A DNA stretch of 6,279 nucleotides from contig DPKT01000329.1 of assembly GCA_003542385.1 (NCBI GenBank), positions 1 to 6,279 of the forward strand, in the 5' to 3' direction. How positions within the stretch are numbered: the first letter of the stretch is position 1; every line of letters starts with the position of its first letter. Of the stretch, positions 1-5,193 are shown one piece after another. The DNA is from Desulfomicrobium sp. GTDB lineage: Bacteria; Desulfobacterota; Desulfovibrionia; Desulfovibrionales; Desulfomicrobiaceae. Position numbers and translations under genes: made by a program. A model generated the notes under the pieces. That model searched no databases. It was given only the letters and a program-made list of their open reading frames with translations, and was not told the origin of the DNA.

Positions 1-1063
1 CGTTGGTCGTGGTCGTGGCCGAGATCTTGGGGTACACGGGCACGCGGAAGCCCCAGGCCATGGACATGGACTGGATCATCTTGGCCACGGACTCCTCGAT
101 GGAGTACTGGGTCTGGTGCGTCGGCGGGCTCGGCAGGCTCACTCCCGGAGGCACGCCGCGGATGGCCGCGATGAGCTTGTTGACCTTGTGCCACATGAGG
201 AGCCCGCCGTCGCCGGGCTTGGCGCCCTGGCCGTACTTGATCTCGATGGCGCAGGGGTCTTCCTTCATGTGCGGGATGGCGTGGATGATCTCGTCCCAGC
301 CGAAGTAGCCCGAGGCGATCTGGAGAATGACATATTTGAGGAAACGCGACCTGAGCAGGCGCGGCGGGCACCCGCCCTCGCCCGTACACATGCGCACGGG
401 CATGTTCAGTTCCTCGTTCAGGTACGCCACGCCCATCTGCAGGCCTTCCCACATGTTCGGGGACAGGGCGCCGAACGACATGCTGCCGATCATGAGCGGG
501 TAGATCTCGCGCACGGCCGGGGCCCAGCCCTGCTCCTTGAAGGTGGCCAGGCCTTCGGCCGGGGACTGGATGCGTCCGATGAGGGTGCGCAGGTCGAACT
601 CGTGGCGGCCCGAGTCCAGGGCCGGGTCCGTCAGCATGGAGATGCGGATGAATTTGATCTGGTCGAGCACCGAGCCGCTGTCGTTGCGACGGCCGCCGCG
701 GGTGCGGGGCTGGCCGCCGAGGTTGACGTGCATGCGCAGCTTGTCCTTCTCGTCGGAATGCATGGGCATGATGGCGTCGTTGGGGCAGACCATGGTGCAG
801 GTCGCGCAGCCGATGCAGGCCTGATGCGGGGCCGTGCGCTGGCGGATGCCGTAGTAGACGGTGTGCTCGTTCTCGGGCTTGCTCTTCAGCCCGGCCGGGA
901 CCTTGACGATGCGCTTGCGGAAGGTGCCGAGCTCCAGCGTCTGCATGGGGCACACGGCCGCGCACTGGCCGCACAGGGTGCAGCGGTCCTTGTCCCAGCG
1001 GATCTGCCAGGGCAGGTCCTTGAGGCTCAGTTGGGAAGGGGTAATGGCTGCGACTGCCGACAT
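1..1063 (-). CDS. gltB: Glutamate synthase, Fe-S/FMN synthase subunit (archaeal-type GltB), 3' end outside window
   Basis: This is the synthase part of a split glutamate synthase: it would combine ammonia from the glutaminase subunit with 2-oxoglutarate to make glutamate in the cytoplasm. The first 354 residues are visible. An N-terminal two-cluster ferredoxin domain has C28-x2-C31-x2-C34-x3-C38-P and C83-x2-C86-x2-C89-x3-C93-P. The FMN-binding TIM-barrel part follows, with TGEGG (227-231), IKYGQGAKPGDGG (275-287) and SPPTH (312-316), all typical of the GltB central domain. The start at 1063 is set by AGGAGG at 1071-1076, 7 nt upstream. It overlaps the 3' end of the glutaminase gene by 37 nt in another frame, so the two are probably co-translated. 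The GXGXG domain and any NAD(P)H subunit are not visible and probably lie past the left edge. The Fe-S domain suggests a ferredoxin or Fe-S electron route, which is an inference. Confidence 0.93.
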   Translation of the reverse strand, partial: MSAVAAITPSQLSLKDLPWQIRWDKDRCTLCGQCAAVCPMQTLELGTFRKRIVKVPAGLKSKPENEHTVYYGIRQRTAPHQACIGCATCTMVCPNDAIMPMHSDEKDKLRMHVNLGGQPRTRGGRRNDSGSVLDQIKFIRISMLTDPALDSGRHEFDLRTLIGRIQSPAEGLATFKEQGWAPAVREIYPLMIGSMSFGALSPNMWEGLQMGVAYLNEELNMPVRMCTGEGGCPPRLLRSRFLKYVILQIASGYFGWDEIIHAIPHMKEDPCAIEIKYGQGAKPGDGGLLMWHKVNKLIAAIRGVPPGVSLPSPPTHQTQYSIEESVAKMIQSMSMAWGFRVPVYPKISATTTTN

Positions 1064-2157
1064 ACTCTGACCTCCTGGCGGTCCGGGCCAACGATGGCCG
1101 AATCCAGATGCATGGGTTGGAAATCCTGGGACTTGTCACGATCGGGGATGGCCAGGTCCAGGCCGCAGATCTCCGAGGAGAAGGCGTAGAAGCCGGGACG
1201 GCCGCCGACCACGCCGGGGCGCAGCTTCTTGCTGTCCTGGACCATGAACATGGACTTGTCCGGCAGGCAGCCGATGACGCAGTTGGGGCCGTCGATGATC
1301 AGGCGCCGGCAGATCTGCTTCAGCTTGGACAGGAAGGCCTGGTCGGGGTGGCCCTTCATCTCGTGGTCCTTGAGGGGCGTGATGATGTGCTTGTACGCCT
1401 CGAAGGGCAGGCCCAGCCTGCGGACCGTGTAGTGCAGGATGTGCGTGAAGACCTCGGAGTCCGAGTTGTAGCCCTCGTAGCCGGGCACGCCCTGGCCCAT
1501 GAGGTAGTCGCGGATGGGCACGAAGGCCGTGTTCTCGCCGTTGGTCATGGTGCTCAGTCCCTCGATGAAGAAGGGGTGGCAGGCGTAGAGGTTGATGGCG
1601 TAGTTGGTGTTCTGTCGGCCCTGGGCCAGGACGAGGCGGCTCATGATCTCGGGGCGGTCCAGGCCCAGGTACTCGCCGACCTGCAGCGGGTCGCCGATCT
1701 CCTTGATCATGACCGTGTCGGGCCAGAAGGAGAAGACGGTCATGCTCTCGTCCTGCAGGCCCATGTGCTTGAGTTCCAGACGGGTCTTGAGGTAGCCCTG
1801 CCCCTTTTCGGTGTCGTTCAGATCCTTCCAGGAGGCGGGGATGTCGTAGGCGCGGACCACGTAACGGTCACGCCGGGGCGTCCAGGTCGGCAGCGGCCCC
1901 TTGGGCGTGATGGGCATGTCGTACCTGAGCGTGAAGCCCTTGGCTTCCATGAACTCGTCGAGACGTTTCATGCCCAGGTCGGTGAAGATTCCGGACAGGA
2001 CGGGGCTGTCCTTCATGGACTCGAATGGACCGGCCAGATCCGACAGGTACAGGCCGACGCCCGAGCCGTCGTGTCCCTCGCGCATGACATCCAGGGCCCG
2101 GATGGCATCCATGGGGGAGACGGGGTCGCTGCTGGTCAGCGCAAACAATCGACACAT
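1027..2157 (-). CDS. Class II glutamine amidotransferase subunit of split glutamate synthase
   Basis: This 376-residue protein is the glutaminase part of a split glutamate synthase, hydrolysing glutamine and passing ammonia to the GltB subunit encoded next. Cys2 directly after the initiator Met (MCRLFA) is the N-terminal nucleophile expected of class II (Ntn) amidotransferases. GHDGSGVGLYL (28-38), HPFF (194-197), TMTNGE (203-208, with N207-G208 as the likely oxyanion and glutamine-binding residues) and SDSEVF (232-237) match the family. The start at 2157 is supported by AGGGAG at 2167-2172, 9 nt upstream, and by the need for Cys at position 2. It is about 376 residues, so it is a stand-alone subunit, not the N-terminal domain of a ~1500-residue GltB. 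The last codons overlap the gltB start. It is the first gene of its operon and lies downstream of the regulatory sites at 2215-2408. Confidence 0.92.
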   Translation of the reverse strand: MCRLFALTSSDPVSPMDAIRALDVMREGHDGSGVGLYLSDLAGPFESMKDSPVLSGIFTDLGMKRLDEFMEAKGFTLRYDMPITPKGPLPTWTPRRDRYVVRAYDIPASWKDLNDTEKGQGYLKTRLELKHMGLQDESMTVFSFWPDTVMIKEIGDPLQVGEYLGLDRPEIMSRLVLAQGRQNTNYAINLYACHPFFIEGLSTMTNGENTAFVPIRDYLMGQGVPGYEGYNSDSEVFTHILHYTVRRLGLPFEAYKHIITPLKDHEMKGHPDQAFLSKLKQICRRLIIDGPNCVIGCLPDKSMFMVQDSKKLRPGVVGGRPGFYAFSSEICGLDLAIPDRDKSQDFQPMHLDSAIVGPDRQEVRVCRQSQPLPLPN

Positions 2158-2214
2158 AGCGCGCTACTCCCTGATGAGTGTTCTATCCCCGGCGCCGCTG
2201 AGGGGTGGATGCCC

Positions 2215-2234
2215 ATATGACAGAAATGTCATAT
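2215..2234. promoter_or_regulatory. Perfect palindrome, candidate operator
   Basis: ATATGACA-GAAA-TGTCATAT is a perfect inverted repeat with 8-bp arms and a 4-bp spacer, centred about 68 bp upstream of the glutaminase ATG. Its size and N4 spacing resemble sites of dimeric CRP/FNR-superfamily regulators, but the arms match neither the classic FNR (TTGAT-N4-ATCAA) nor the CRP (TGTGA-N6-TCACA) consensus. In the minus-strand mRNA it could instead form an 8-bp hairpin with a UUUC loop. The palindrome is certain; the function is inferred. Confidence 0.5.
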
Positions 2235-2273
2235 TTTCCCAAGGCGACAAGGCTTTTAATGACAAAATTGAAG

Positions 2274-2312
2274 AAAAAACATGCTCCTCGGCCCGTAATT
2301 CGGGCCGGGGAG
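2274..2312 (-). terminator. GC-rich hairpin plus U-run: intrinsic terminator or leader attenuator
   Basis: Positions 2284-2295 pair with 2301-2312 (12 bp, 5-nt loop). The only non-Watson-Crick pair is 2288/2308: A-C in minus-strand RNA, U-G in plus-strand RNA. On the minus strand the stem is followed after 4 nt (CATG) by UUUUUU at 2279-2274, so the terminator-like direction is minus. It lies downstream of the predicted sigma-54 promoter and almost at its expected transcript start. It therefore cannot be only an insulator against read-through from the upstream operon unless another promoter lies closer to the gene. Early termination, attenuation or 5'-end protection are alternatives. Confidence 0.5.
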
Positions 2313-2320
2313 ATGGAATA

Positions 2321-2336
2321 AGCAAGGAAGAGGCCA
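2321..2336 (-). promoter_or_regulatory. Sigma-54 (RpoN) -24/-12 promoter element
   Basis: Read on the minus strand the element is TGGCCTCTTCCTTGCT. It has the TGGC and TTGC(T) blocks and exactly ten bases between GG and GC, as in the TGGCAC-N5-TTGCA consensus. It deviates only in the less conserved bases after TGGC. A T-tract precedes it. The expected transcript start is near 2310, giving a leader of about 150 nt before the glutaminase ATG. Sigma-54 control suits a nitrogen-assimilation operon. The match is seen; its use is inferred. Confidence 0.6.
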
Positions 2337-2374
2337 AAAAATCGATTATCGGATGGGAAAACAGGCGGTCAAGT

Positions 2375-2408
2375 GGGAAATATTCCCGGTGTCGTTGGGA
2401 AGATTTCC
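2375..2408. promoter_or_regulatory. Tandem GGGAA-N3-TTCC sites, candidate enhancer-binding-protein sites
   Basis: Two short dyads of the same design are present: GGGAA-ATA-TTCCC at 2375-2387 and GGGAA-GAT-TTCC at 2397-2408, with centres 22 bp apart (two helical turns). A further GGGAA half-site at 2355-2359 lies about 20 bp on the other side. From the predicted sigma-54 start near 2310 the two centres sit at about -71 and -93, the kind of position used by sigma-54 activators. The regulator is not identifiable from the window, and the sites do not match the NtrC consensus. Confidence 0.4.
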
Positions 2409-2493
2409 TGTTGCTGAGGATGTCCAGTACAGATGGGCGAAACCGGCGCTGTTTAAGTGTGCGGGGCTATTCAATATTCGAGCCTACGCGGCC

Positions 2494-2668
2494 GCCTTCC
2501 TGACCGGTCCGGACGAGGCCCGTCGAAACTCCTTCGCCGGCCTCGTAACGTTTTTCCGTCGCTTCTTCGAATAGAGGCTTTCACTTCGGGCGGCGGGCGA
2601 CGGGAAAACGAACTATGCCTGGCTCAGTCAGACAGTCGATGGGCCTCGTCCGGACCGGTCAGGAAGGC
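2494..2668. repeat. ~175-bp fold-back element with 33-bp inverted arms (MITE-like or structured RNA)
   Basis: Positions 2494-2521 are the exact reverse complement of 2641-2668 (28 bp). After one mismatch (2522/2640) the match continues to 2526/2636. Further in, 2549-2562 is the reverse complement of 2597-2610 with a single mismatch (2555/2604), at nearly the same distance from each end (55 and 58 nt). The whole block is thus a long imperfect palindrome with a loop of about 34 nt. No transposase is present and I see no clear target-site duplication. Both arm mismatches are G-U wobbles in plus-strand RNA. It could be a non-autonomous mobile repeat or a structured transcript. Confidence 0.7.
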
Positions 2669-2719
2669 TTGGTTCGGAGCACGGAGGAGAGGCTGGGAAG
2701 CGGAAGACGGGGAAAAGCT

Positions 2720-2830
2720 TGGATCCCCGCCTTCGCGGGGATGACGTGGTGATATTGCGGAAAACGGCGAACCATTCAGGCGATGGCAATACGCACTGTC
2801 TCGTGTCATCCCCGCGAAGGCGGGGATCCA
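2720..2830. repeat. Inverted pair of REP-like palindromes
   Basis: Positions 2720-2745 are the exact reverse complement of 2805-2830 (26 bp), separated by 59 bp. Each unit contains its own hairpin: ATCCCCGC and GCGGGGAT arms around CTTC, at 2723-2742 and 2808-2827. Units of the GGATCCCCGCCTTCGCGGGG type are, from general knowledge, a common intergenic repeat in many proteobacterial genomes. The head-to-head pair resembles a BIME. It sits 31 bp past the stop of the minus-strand operon and could shield its mRNA 3' end. No U-run follows, so it is not a standard intrinsic terminator. Confidence 0.8.
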
Positions 2831-2860
2831 TTCTTCCGGGCGGCGTGCGAAGGGACCGGC

Positions 2861-3148
2861 TCAGACGATGGGCCGTTTCTTCCTCTCCGGGGTGTAGTGC
2901 CACCACGGCCTGGGCTCCTCGCCGTCCATGAATCTGGTCACGGAGACGAGGACGTCCAGCACGCAGGGGTCCTGGCGGACGCCGGTCAGTTCGCTGAGGC
3001 GGTCGTAGAGGGCCTGCGGGTCCTGGCCGGCGAGCTGCGCGGGATGGTCGAAGCCCAGCAGGCGCAGGTCGCGGGCCATGGCCGGGCCGATGTTGGGCAG
3101 GTCGGTCAGGGTTTCGAGATGGCCGCAGCTGACTTTGGACGGGTTCAT
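2861..3148 (-). CDS. Cdd1-family helix-hairpin-helix protein
   Basis: This 95-residue protein matches the small Cdd1 ('pathogenicity locus') family, often annotated as a mitomycin resistance or helix-hairpin-helix protein; the molecular role is not established. A helix-hairpin-helix core, LPNIGPAMARDLRLLGF, spans 17-33 and suggests non-specific DNA binding. The family signature DPCVLDVL (60-67) and the C-terminal PWWHYTPERK (81-90) are both present, and the length is normal. It starts 3 nt after the transglycosylase stop with no good ribosome site of its own, so it is probably translated by coupling as the last gene of the operon. Nothing in the sequence ties it to cell-wall work, so its place in this operon may be incidental. 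The old resistance label should not be taken as a function. Confidence 0.85.
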   Translation of the reverse strand: MNPSKVSCGHLETLTDLPNIGPAMARDLRLLGFDHPAQLAGQDPQALYDRLSELTGVRQDPCVLDVLVSVTRFMDGEEPRPWWHYTPERKKRPIV

Positions 3149-3151
3149 GGC

Positions 3152-4204
3152 CTATCCCATGCGCCGGGCGATTTCATGGTGGTTGACGAGGATCTTGCTG
3201 ACGTAGTCCACGGTCTCGGCGAAATTGGGGATGCGGCCGTAGGGTTCGTAGATGCCGGCCTTGGAGTAGTCCGTGTTGCCCAGGCCCGCGTTGTAGCCGG
3301 CCGTGGCCGCGAGGATGTTGCCGCTGCGGGAGCGCAGGTTCTCAGCCATCATTCGGACCATGGCGTCGACGCAGTGCTGGTAGAGGACGCGCTGGTCGAA
3401 CTTCTCGAAAAAGGCCGCGTCCTGGGGGTTGAAGATGGAGCGGCCCCGGAAGTTCTCCTCCATGTACAGCCGGCAGTTGTCCCGGGCCATGGCGTAGCTG
3501 GACTGCAGGAGGTCCATGCGGTCCAGGGCCAGGGCGTAGGTCCCGGCCGAGGGGATGGCCTTGCCAGCGGTCTGGGCGTTCAGCAGGGTGCGCAGGAGCT
3601 TGGAGGGGTTGCCGAAGAGGTCGGGCTGTTCGCGGCGCAGGGCGCGCATCTGCTCGCGGCGCTCGGCCATGTTCGCGAATTCCGGTTCCAGGTCCGCTCG
3701 CCGGGCGAAGCTGGCCGGCTGGCCGTGGGCGTCGGCGCAGACCATGCCGTACCCCCGGGCCGTGGCGGAGATGAACTGGCAGGGCCCCACTGCCAGGGCC
3801 GAGGACACGGCGAACTCGCAGAAGAAGGACTCGGCCATCATCTGGCCCATGATCCAGCACGGGTCCACCGGATGGATGGCGGCATGACGGATCACGCCGC
3901 GCACCACGTGCTCGCAGATGAGGGGGATGCGCGCGTTGAAGTCCACCTCGGCCAGAGGCTTTTTCCAGACCGGGAGGTTGCCTTTGGGGTAGCCCTCGAT
4001 GATGAAGGCCAGCACCGACTGGGCCAGGGCGTGGGCGTAGCCGGGGGCGGACACGCGTTCCAGGGTCCGCGCCGGGTCCTTGGTCTGGATGACGCGTATT
4101 TCGGACACTTCGGACACGGCCGTGGCCCGGGCCTCTCCGCCCAGCAGGGGCAGGAGCAGGGGGGCGAGGGCGGCCTTGAGCAGGGTACGGCGATGTGGGT
4201 TCAT
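3152..4204 (-). CDS. Tat-exported lytic transglycosylase (SLT-like domain)
   Basis: This 350-residue protein is predicted to cleave peptidoglycan between MurNAc and GlcNAc in the periplasm. Residues 1-27 look like a Tat signal: HRRTLLK (4-10), a leucine-rich stretch and a cleavage site after ARA (25-27). SLT motifs follow in order: MMAESFF (122-128) with E125 as the likely catalytic glutamate, AVGPCQF (138-144, matching the family's GLMQ), AGYNAG (302-307), and PNFAETVDYVSKIL (326-339). About 160 residues separate GPCQ from YNAG, far more than in Slt70-type domains; the extra part (about 150-290) is charged and probably helical. The start at 4204 is chosen because it creates the signal peptide and an ATGA overlap with the preceding gene. 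A longer frame to 4366 merely overlaps that gene. The specific Slt/Mlt subfamily is uncertain. Confidence 0.85.
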   Translation of the reverse strand: MNPHRRTLLKAALAPLLLPLLGGEARATAVSEVSEIRVIQTKDPARTLERVSAPGYAHALAQSVLAFIIEGYPKGNLPVWKKPLAEVDFNARIPLICEHVVRGVIRHAAIHPVDPCWIMGQMMAESFFCEFAVSSALAVGPCQFISATARGYGMVCADAHGQPASFARRADLEPEFANMAERREQMRALRREQPDLFGNPSKLLRTLLNAQTAGKAIPSAGTYALALDRMDLLQSSYAMARDNCRLYMEENFRGRSIFNPQDAAFFEKFDQRVLYQHCVDAMVRMMAENLRSRSGNILAATAGYNAGLGNTDYSKAGIYEPYGRIPNFAETVDYVSKILVNHHEIARRMG

Positions 4205-4578
4205 GATGTGGTGTTCAGGGTGGTTCGGGCCACCACCTTTTGGAAGTACGCCTCGTTTTCCTCCTGCAGGAGGCCGCCATGGCGGATCTTGGCACGGGCC
4301 AGGAAGAGCTGGACCTTCTGGATCTGGCGCATCTTGCGCAATTCGTCCGTCTCGCGTTCCAGGCATTCGATCAGGGAGCGGATTTCCCGCTGGGACTGGA
4401 TGGCTTCGGGCACGTAGCCGGAATTCTTCAGGACCTTGTAGGCCATGCGCAGGGATTCGGGCATGAACGGGTCCGACTGGTCGGGAAGCGGCCGTCCCTG
4501 GCCTTCGAGCCCCTCGAACTCCCCGCGCTGCTGGGCTTCGATGATCGCCCTTTCGGCCAGTTCCGCCAGAATCTTCAT
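4201..4578 (-). CDS. DUF1992 protein (DnaJ homologue C28 conserved domain)
   Basis: This 125-residue protein matches DUF1992 (the conserved region of DnaJC28), a family of unknown function despite its name; no J domain is present. Family features visible are AERAIIEAQQRGEF (8-21), the GQGRPLP turn (26-32) and VLKNSGYVPEA (49-59), followed by a highly charged helical half, roughly 60-115, likely coiled coil. There is no signal peptide, so it should be cytoplasmic. Both ends use ATGA overlaps: its ATG overlaps the TlpA-like gene's TGA, and its TGA overlaps the transglycosylase ATG. No strong ribosome site precedes it, which fits translational coupling. Why a cytoplasmic protein sits between two exported ones cannot be told from the sequence. 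Confidence 0.9.
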   Translation of the reverse strand: MKILAELAERAIIEAQQRGEFEGLEGQGRPLPDQSDPFMPESLRMAYKVLKNSGYVPEAIQSQREIRSLIECLERETDELRKMRQIQKVQLFLARAKIRHGGLLQEENEAYFQKVVARTTLNTTS

Positions 4579-5042
4579 GGTGTTCCCAGCAGTCGCGCCA
4601 CCACGTGGCGGAAGCTTTCCTCGGGGATGAACCCGAGGTGGTCGAGAATCTTCTTGCCCTGGCGGTCGTAGATCAGCGTACGGGGGATGGAGCCGATGTC
4701 CATCATGGAGCCGATGGAGCCGTCGTCGATGAAGATGGGAAAATTGACCTTGTTCTGCTTGATGAAGTTTTCGACGGGCTTGGGATTGTAGTCCACGGAG
4801 ATGCCGACGATGCTCAGGTCGCTTTCGGCGAATTCCCTGCGTACGTTCATGAGGCCCGGAAACTCCTTCACGCAGGGGCTGCACCAGGTGGCCCAGTAGT
4901 TGATGATCAGGACGCGCCCCTTGTTCGAATCGATCAGGTTGCGCAGGCCCTGCACGCCGATTTTCTCGACGCCCTGGGCCATGAGGATCGTGGGAGCGCA
5001 GAGGAGCAGCAGGGTGACGAACAGGGTTTTCAGGGCCTTCAT
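4575..5042 (-). CDS. TlpA/ResA-like periplasmic thioredoxin-fold protein
   Basis: This 155-residue thiol-disulfide oxidoreductase is likely periplasmic. Residues 1-22 form a signal peptide (Lys-rich start, leucine core, cleavage after LMA). A lipoprotein is unlikely because Leu, not Gly/Ala/Ser, precedes Cys15. The thioredoxin fold carries the active site WATWCSPC (50-57, redox pair C54/C57), DYNPKPVENF (84-93) and the cis-proline loop GSIPRTLIY (117-125, P120). This matches the TlpA/ResA group, which reduces disulfides in cytochrome c maturation or protects secreted proteins; the client here is unknown. The start at 5042 is set by the signal peptide and by AAGGA, 6 nt upstream. It is the first gene of a four-gene minus-strand operon behind a plausible sigma-70 promoter. 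Confidence 0.92.
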   Translation of the reverse strand: MKALKTLFVTLLLLCAPTILMAQGVEKIGVQGLRNLIDSNKGRVLIINYWATWCSPCVKEFPGLMNVRREFAESDLSIVGISVDYNPKPVENFIKQNKVNFPIFIDDGSIGSMMDIGSIPRTLIYDRQGKKILDHLGFIPEESFRHVVARLLGTP

Positions 5043-5080
5043 GGGCGATCCTTGTTGGGGTTGTCGGTGCGGAAGAATGG

Positions 5081-5110
5081 ATGCTAGCCCGAGTTGCGTT
5101 TGGCCGTCAA
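5081..5110 (-). promoter_or_regulatory. Putative sigma-70 promoter of the tlpA-like operon
   Basis: On the minus strand TTGACG (5110-5105) and TAGCAT (5086-5081) are 18 bp apart. They match the -35 and -10 consensus at 5 and 4 of 6 positions. The start would fall near 5074, leaving a leader of about 32 nt with the AAGGA ribosome site. No competing gene lies in the 151-bp gap to the divergent shikimate kinase gene. Confidence 0.45.
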
Positions 5111-5127
5111 CGTACGGGGCAGTCGGT

Positions 5128-5142
5128 ATTGCGCGTTGCAAT
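5128..5142. promoter_or_regulatory. Short dyad in the divergent promoter region, possible operator
   Basis: ATTGC-GCGTT-GCAAT is an inverted repeat with 5-bp arms and a 5-bp spacer, 51-66 bp upstream of the shikimate kinase ATG. It lies 18 bp upstream of the -35 box proposed for the opposite operon. Dyads this short can occur by chance, and I did not find a convincing plus-strand promoter around it. Confidence 0.2.
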
Positions 5143-5193
5143 TTGGCCCTTTTTGAAGGATTCGGGATGCCGTCGATGACGAGGAGGACAACC

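Larger units (their letters stand above)
2158..2860. other. 700-bp intergenic region: regulatory half and repeat half
   Basis: No open frame here looks like a real gene. Short frames on either strand are under 100 codons, lack convincing ribosome sites and read through repeats (for example DPRLRGDD- or SPRRRGS-like translations of the REP units). The part from 2158 to about 2410 carries the control signals of the glutamate synthase operon. The stretch 2410-2493 shows nothing I recognise. From 2494 to 2830 it is repeat DNA. The stretch 2221-2400 is clearly more AT-rich than the flanking genes, as expected of a promoter region. Confidence 0.8.

Noticed and set aside
2160..2215. Sigma-70 promoter directly before the glutaminase gene
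   Set aside because: Candidate pairs such as TTGGGA (2242-2237) with CATATG (2219-2214) match too few consensus positions to be called, although a second promoter here remains possible.
2353..2931. Short open frames of 60-95 codons in the intergenic region on both strands
   Set aside because: They read through the fold-back and REP repeats, overlap each other on both strands and lack convincing ribosome sites; their similar peptides come from the inverted repeats.
4204..4366. 54-residue longer N-terminus for the transglycosylase
   Set aside because: It lies inside the DUF1992 gene in another frame, is Pro/Gly-rich, and would bury the clear Tat signal at MNPHRRTLLK.
116..4417. Long plus-strand open frames at 116-1189, 1108-2220 and 2783-4417
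   Set aside because: They lie antisense to well-supported genes, are low in complexity (Ala/Gly/Val/His/Asp-rich), show no family motifs, and arise from high GC at third codon positions.
5125..5139. Possible sigma-54 element before the shikimate kinase gene
   Set aside because: GG and GC are separated by 11 bases rather than 10, and the TGGC block is missing.
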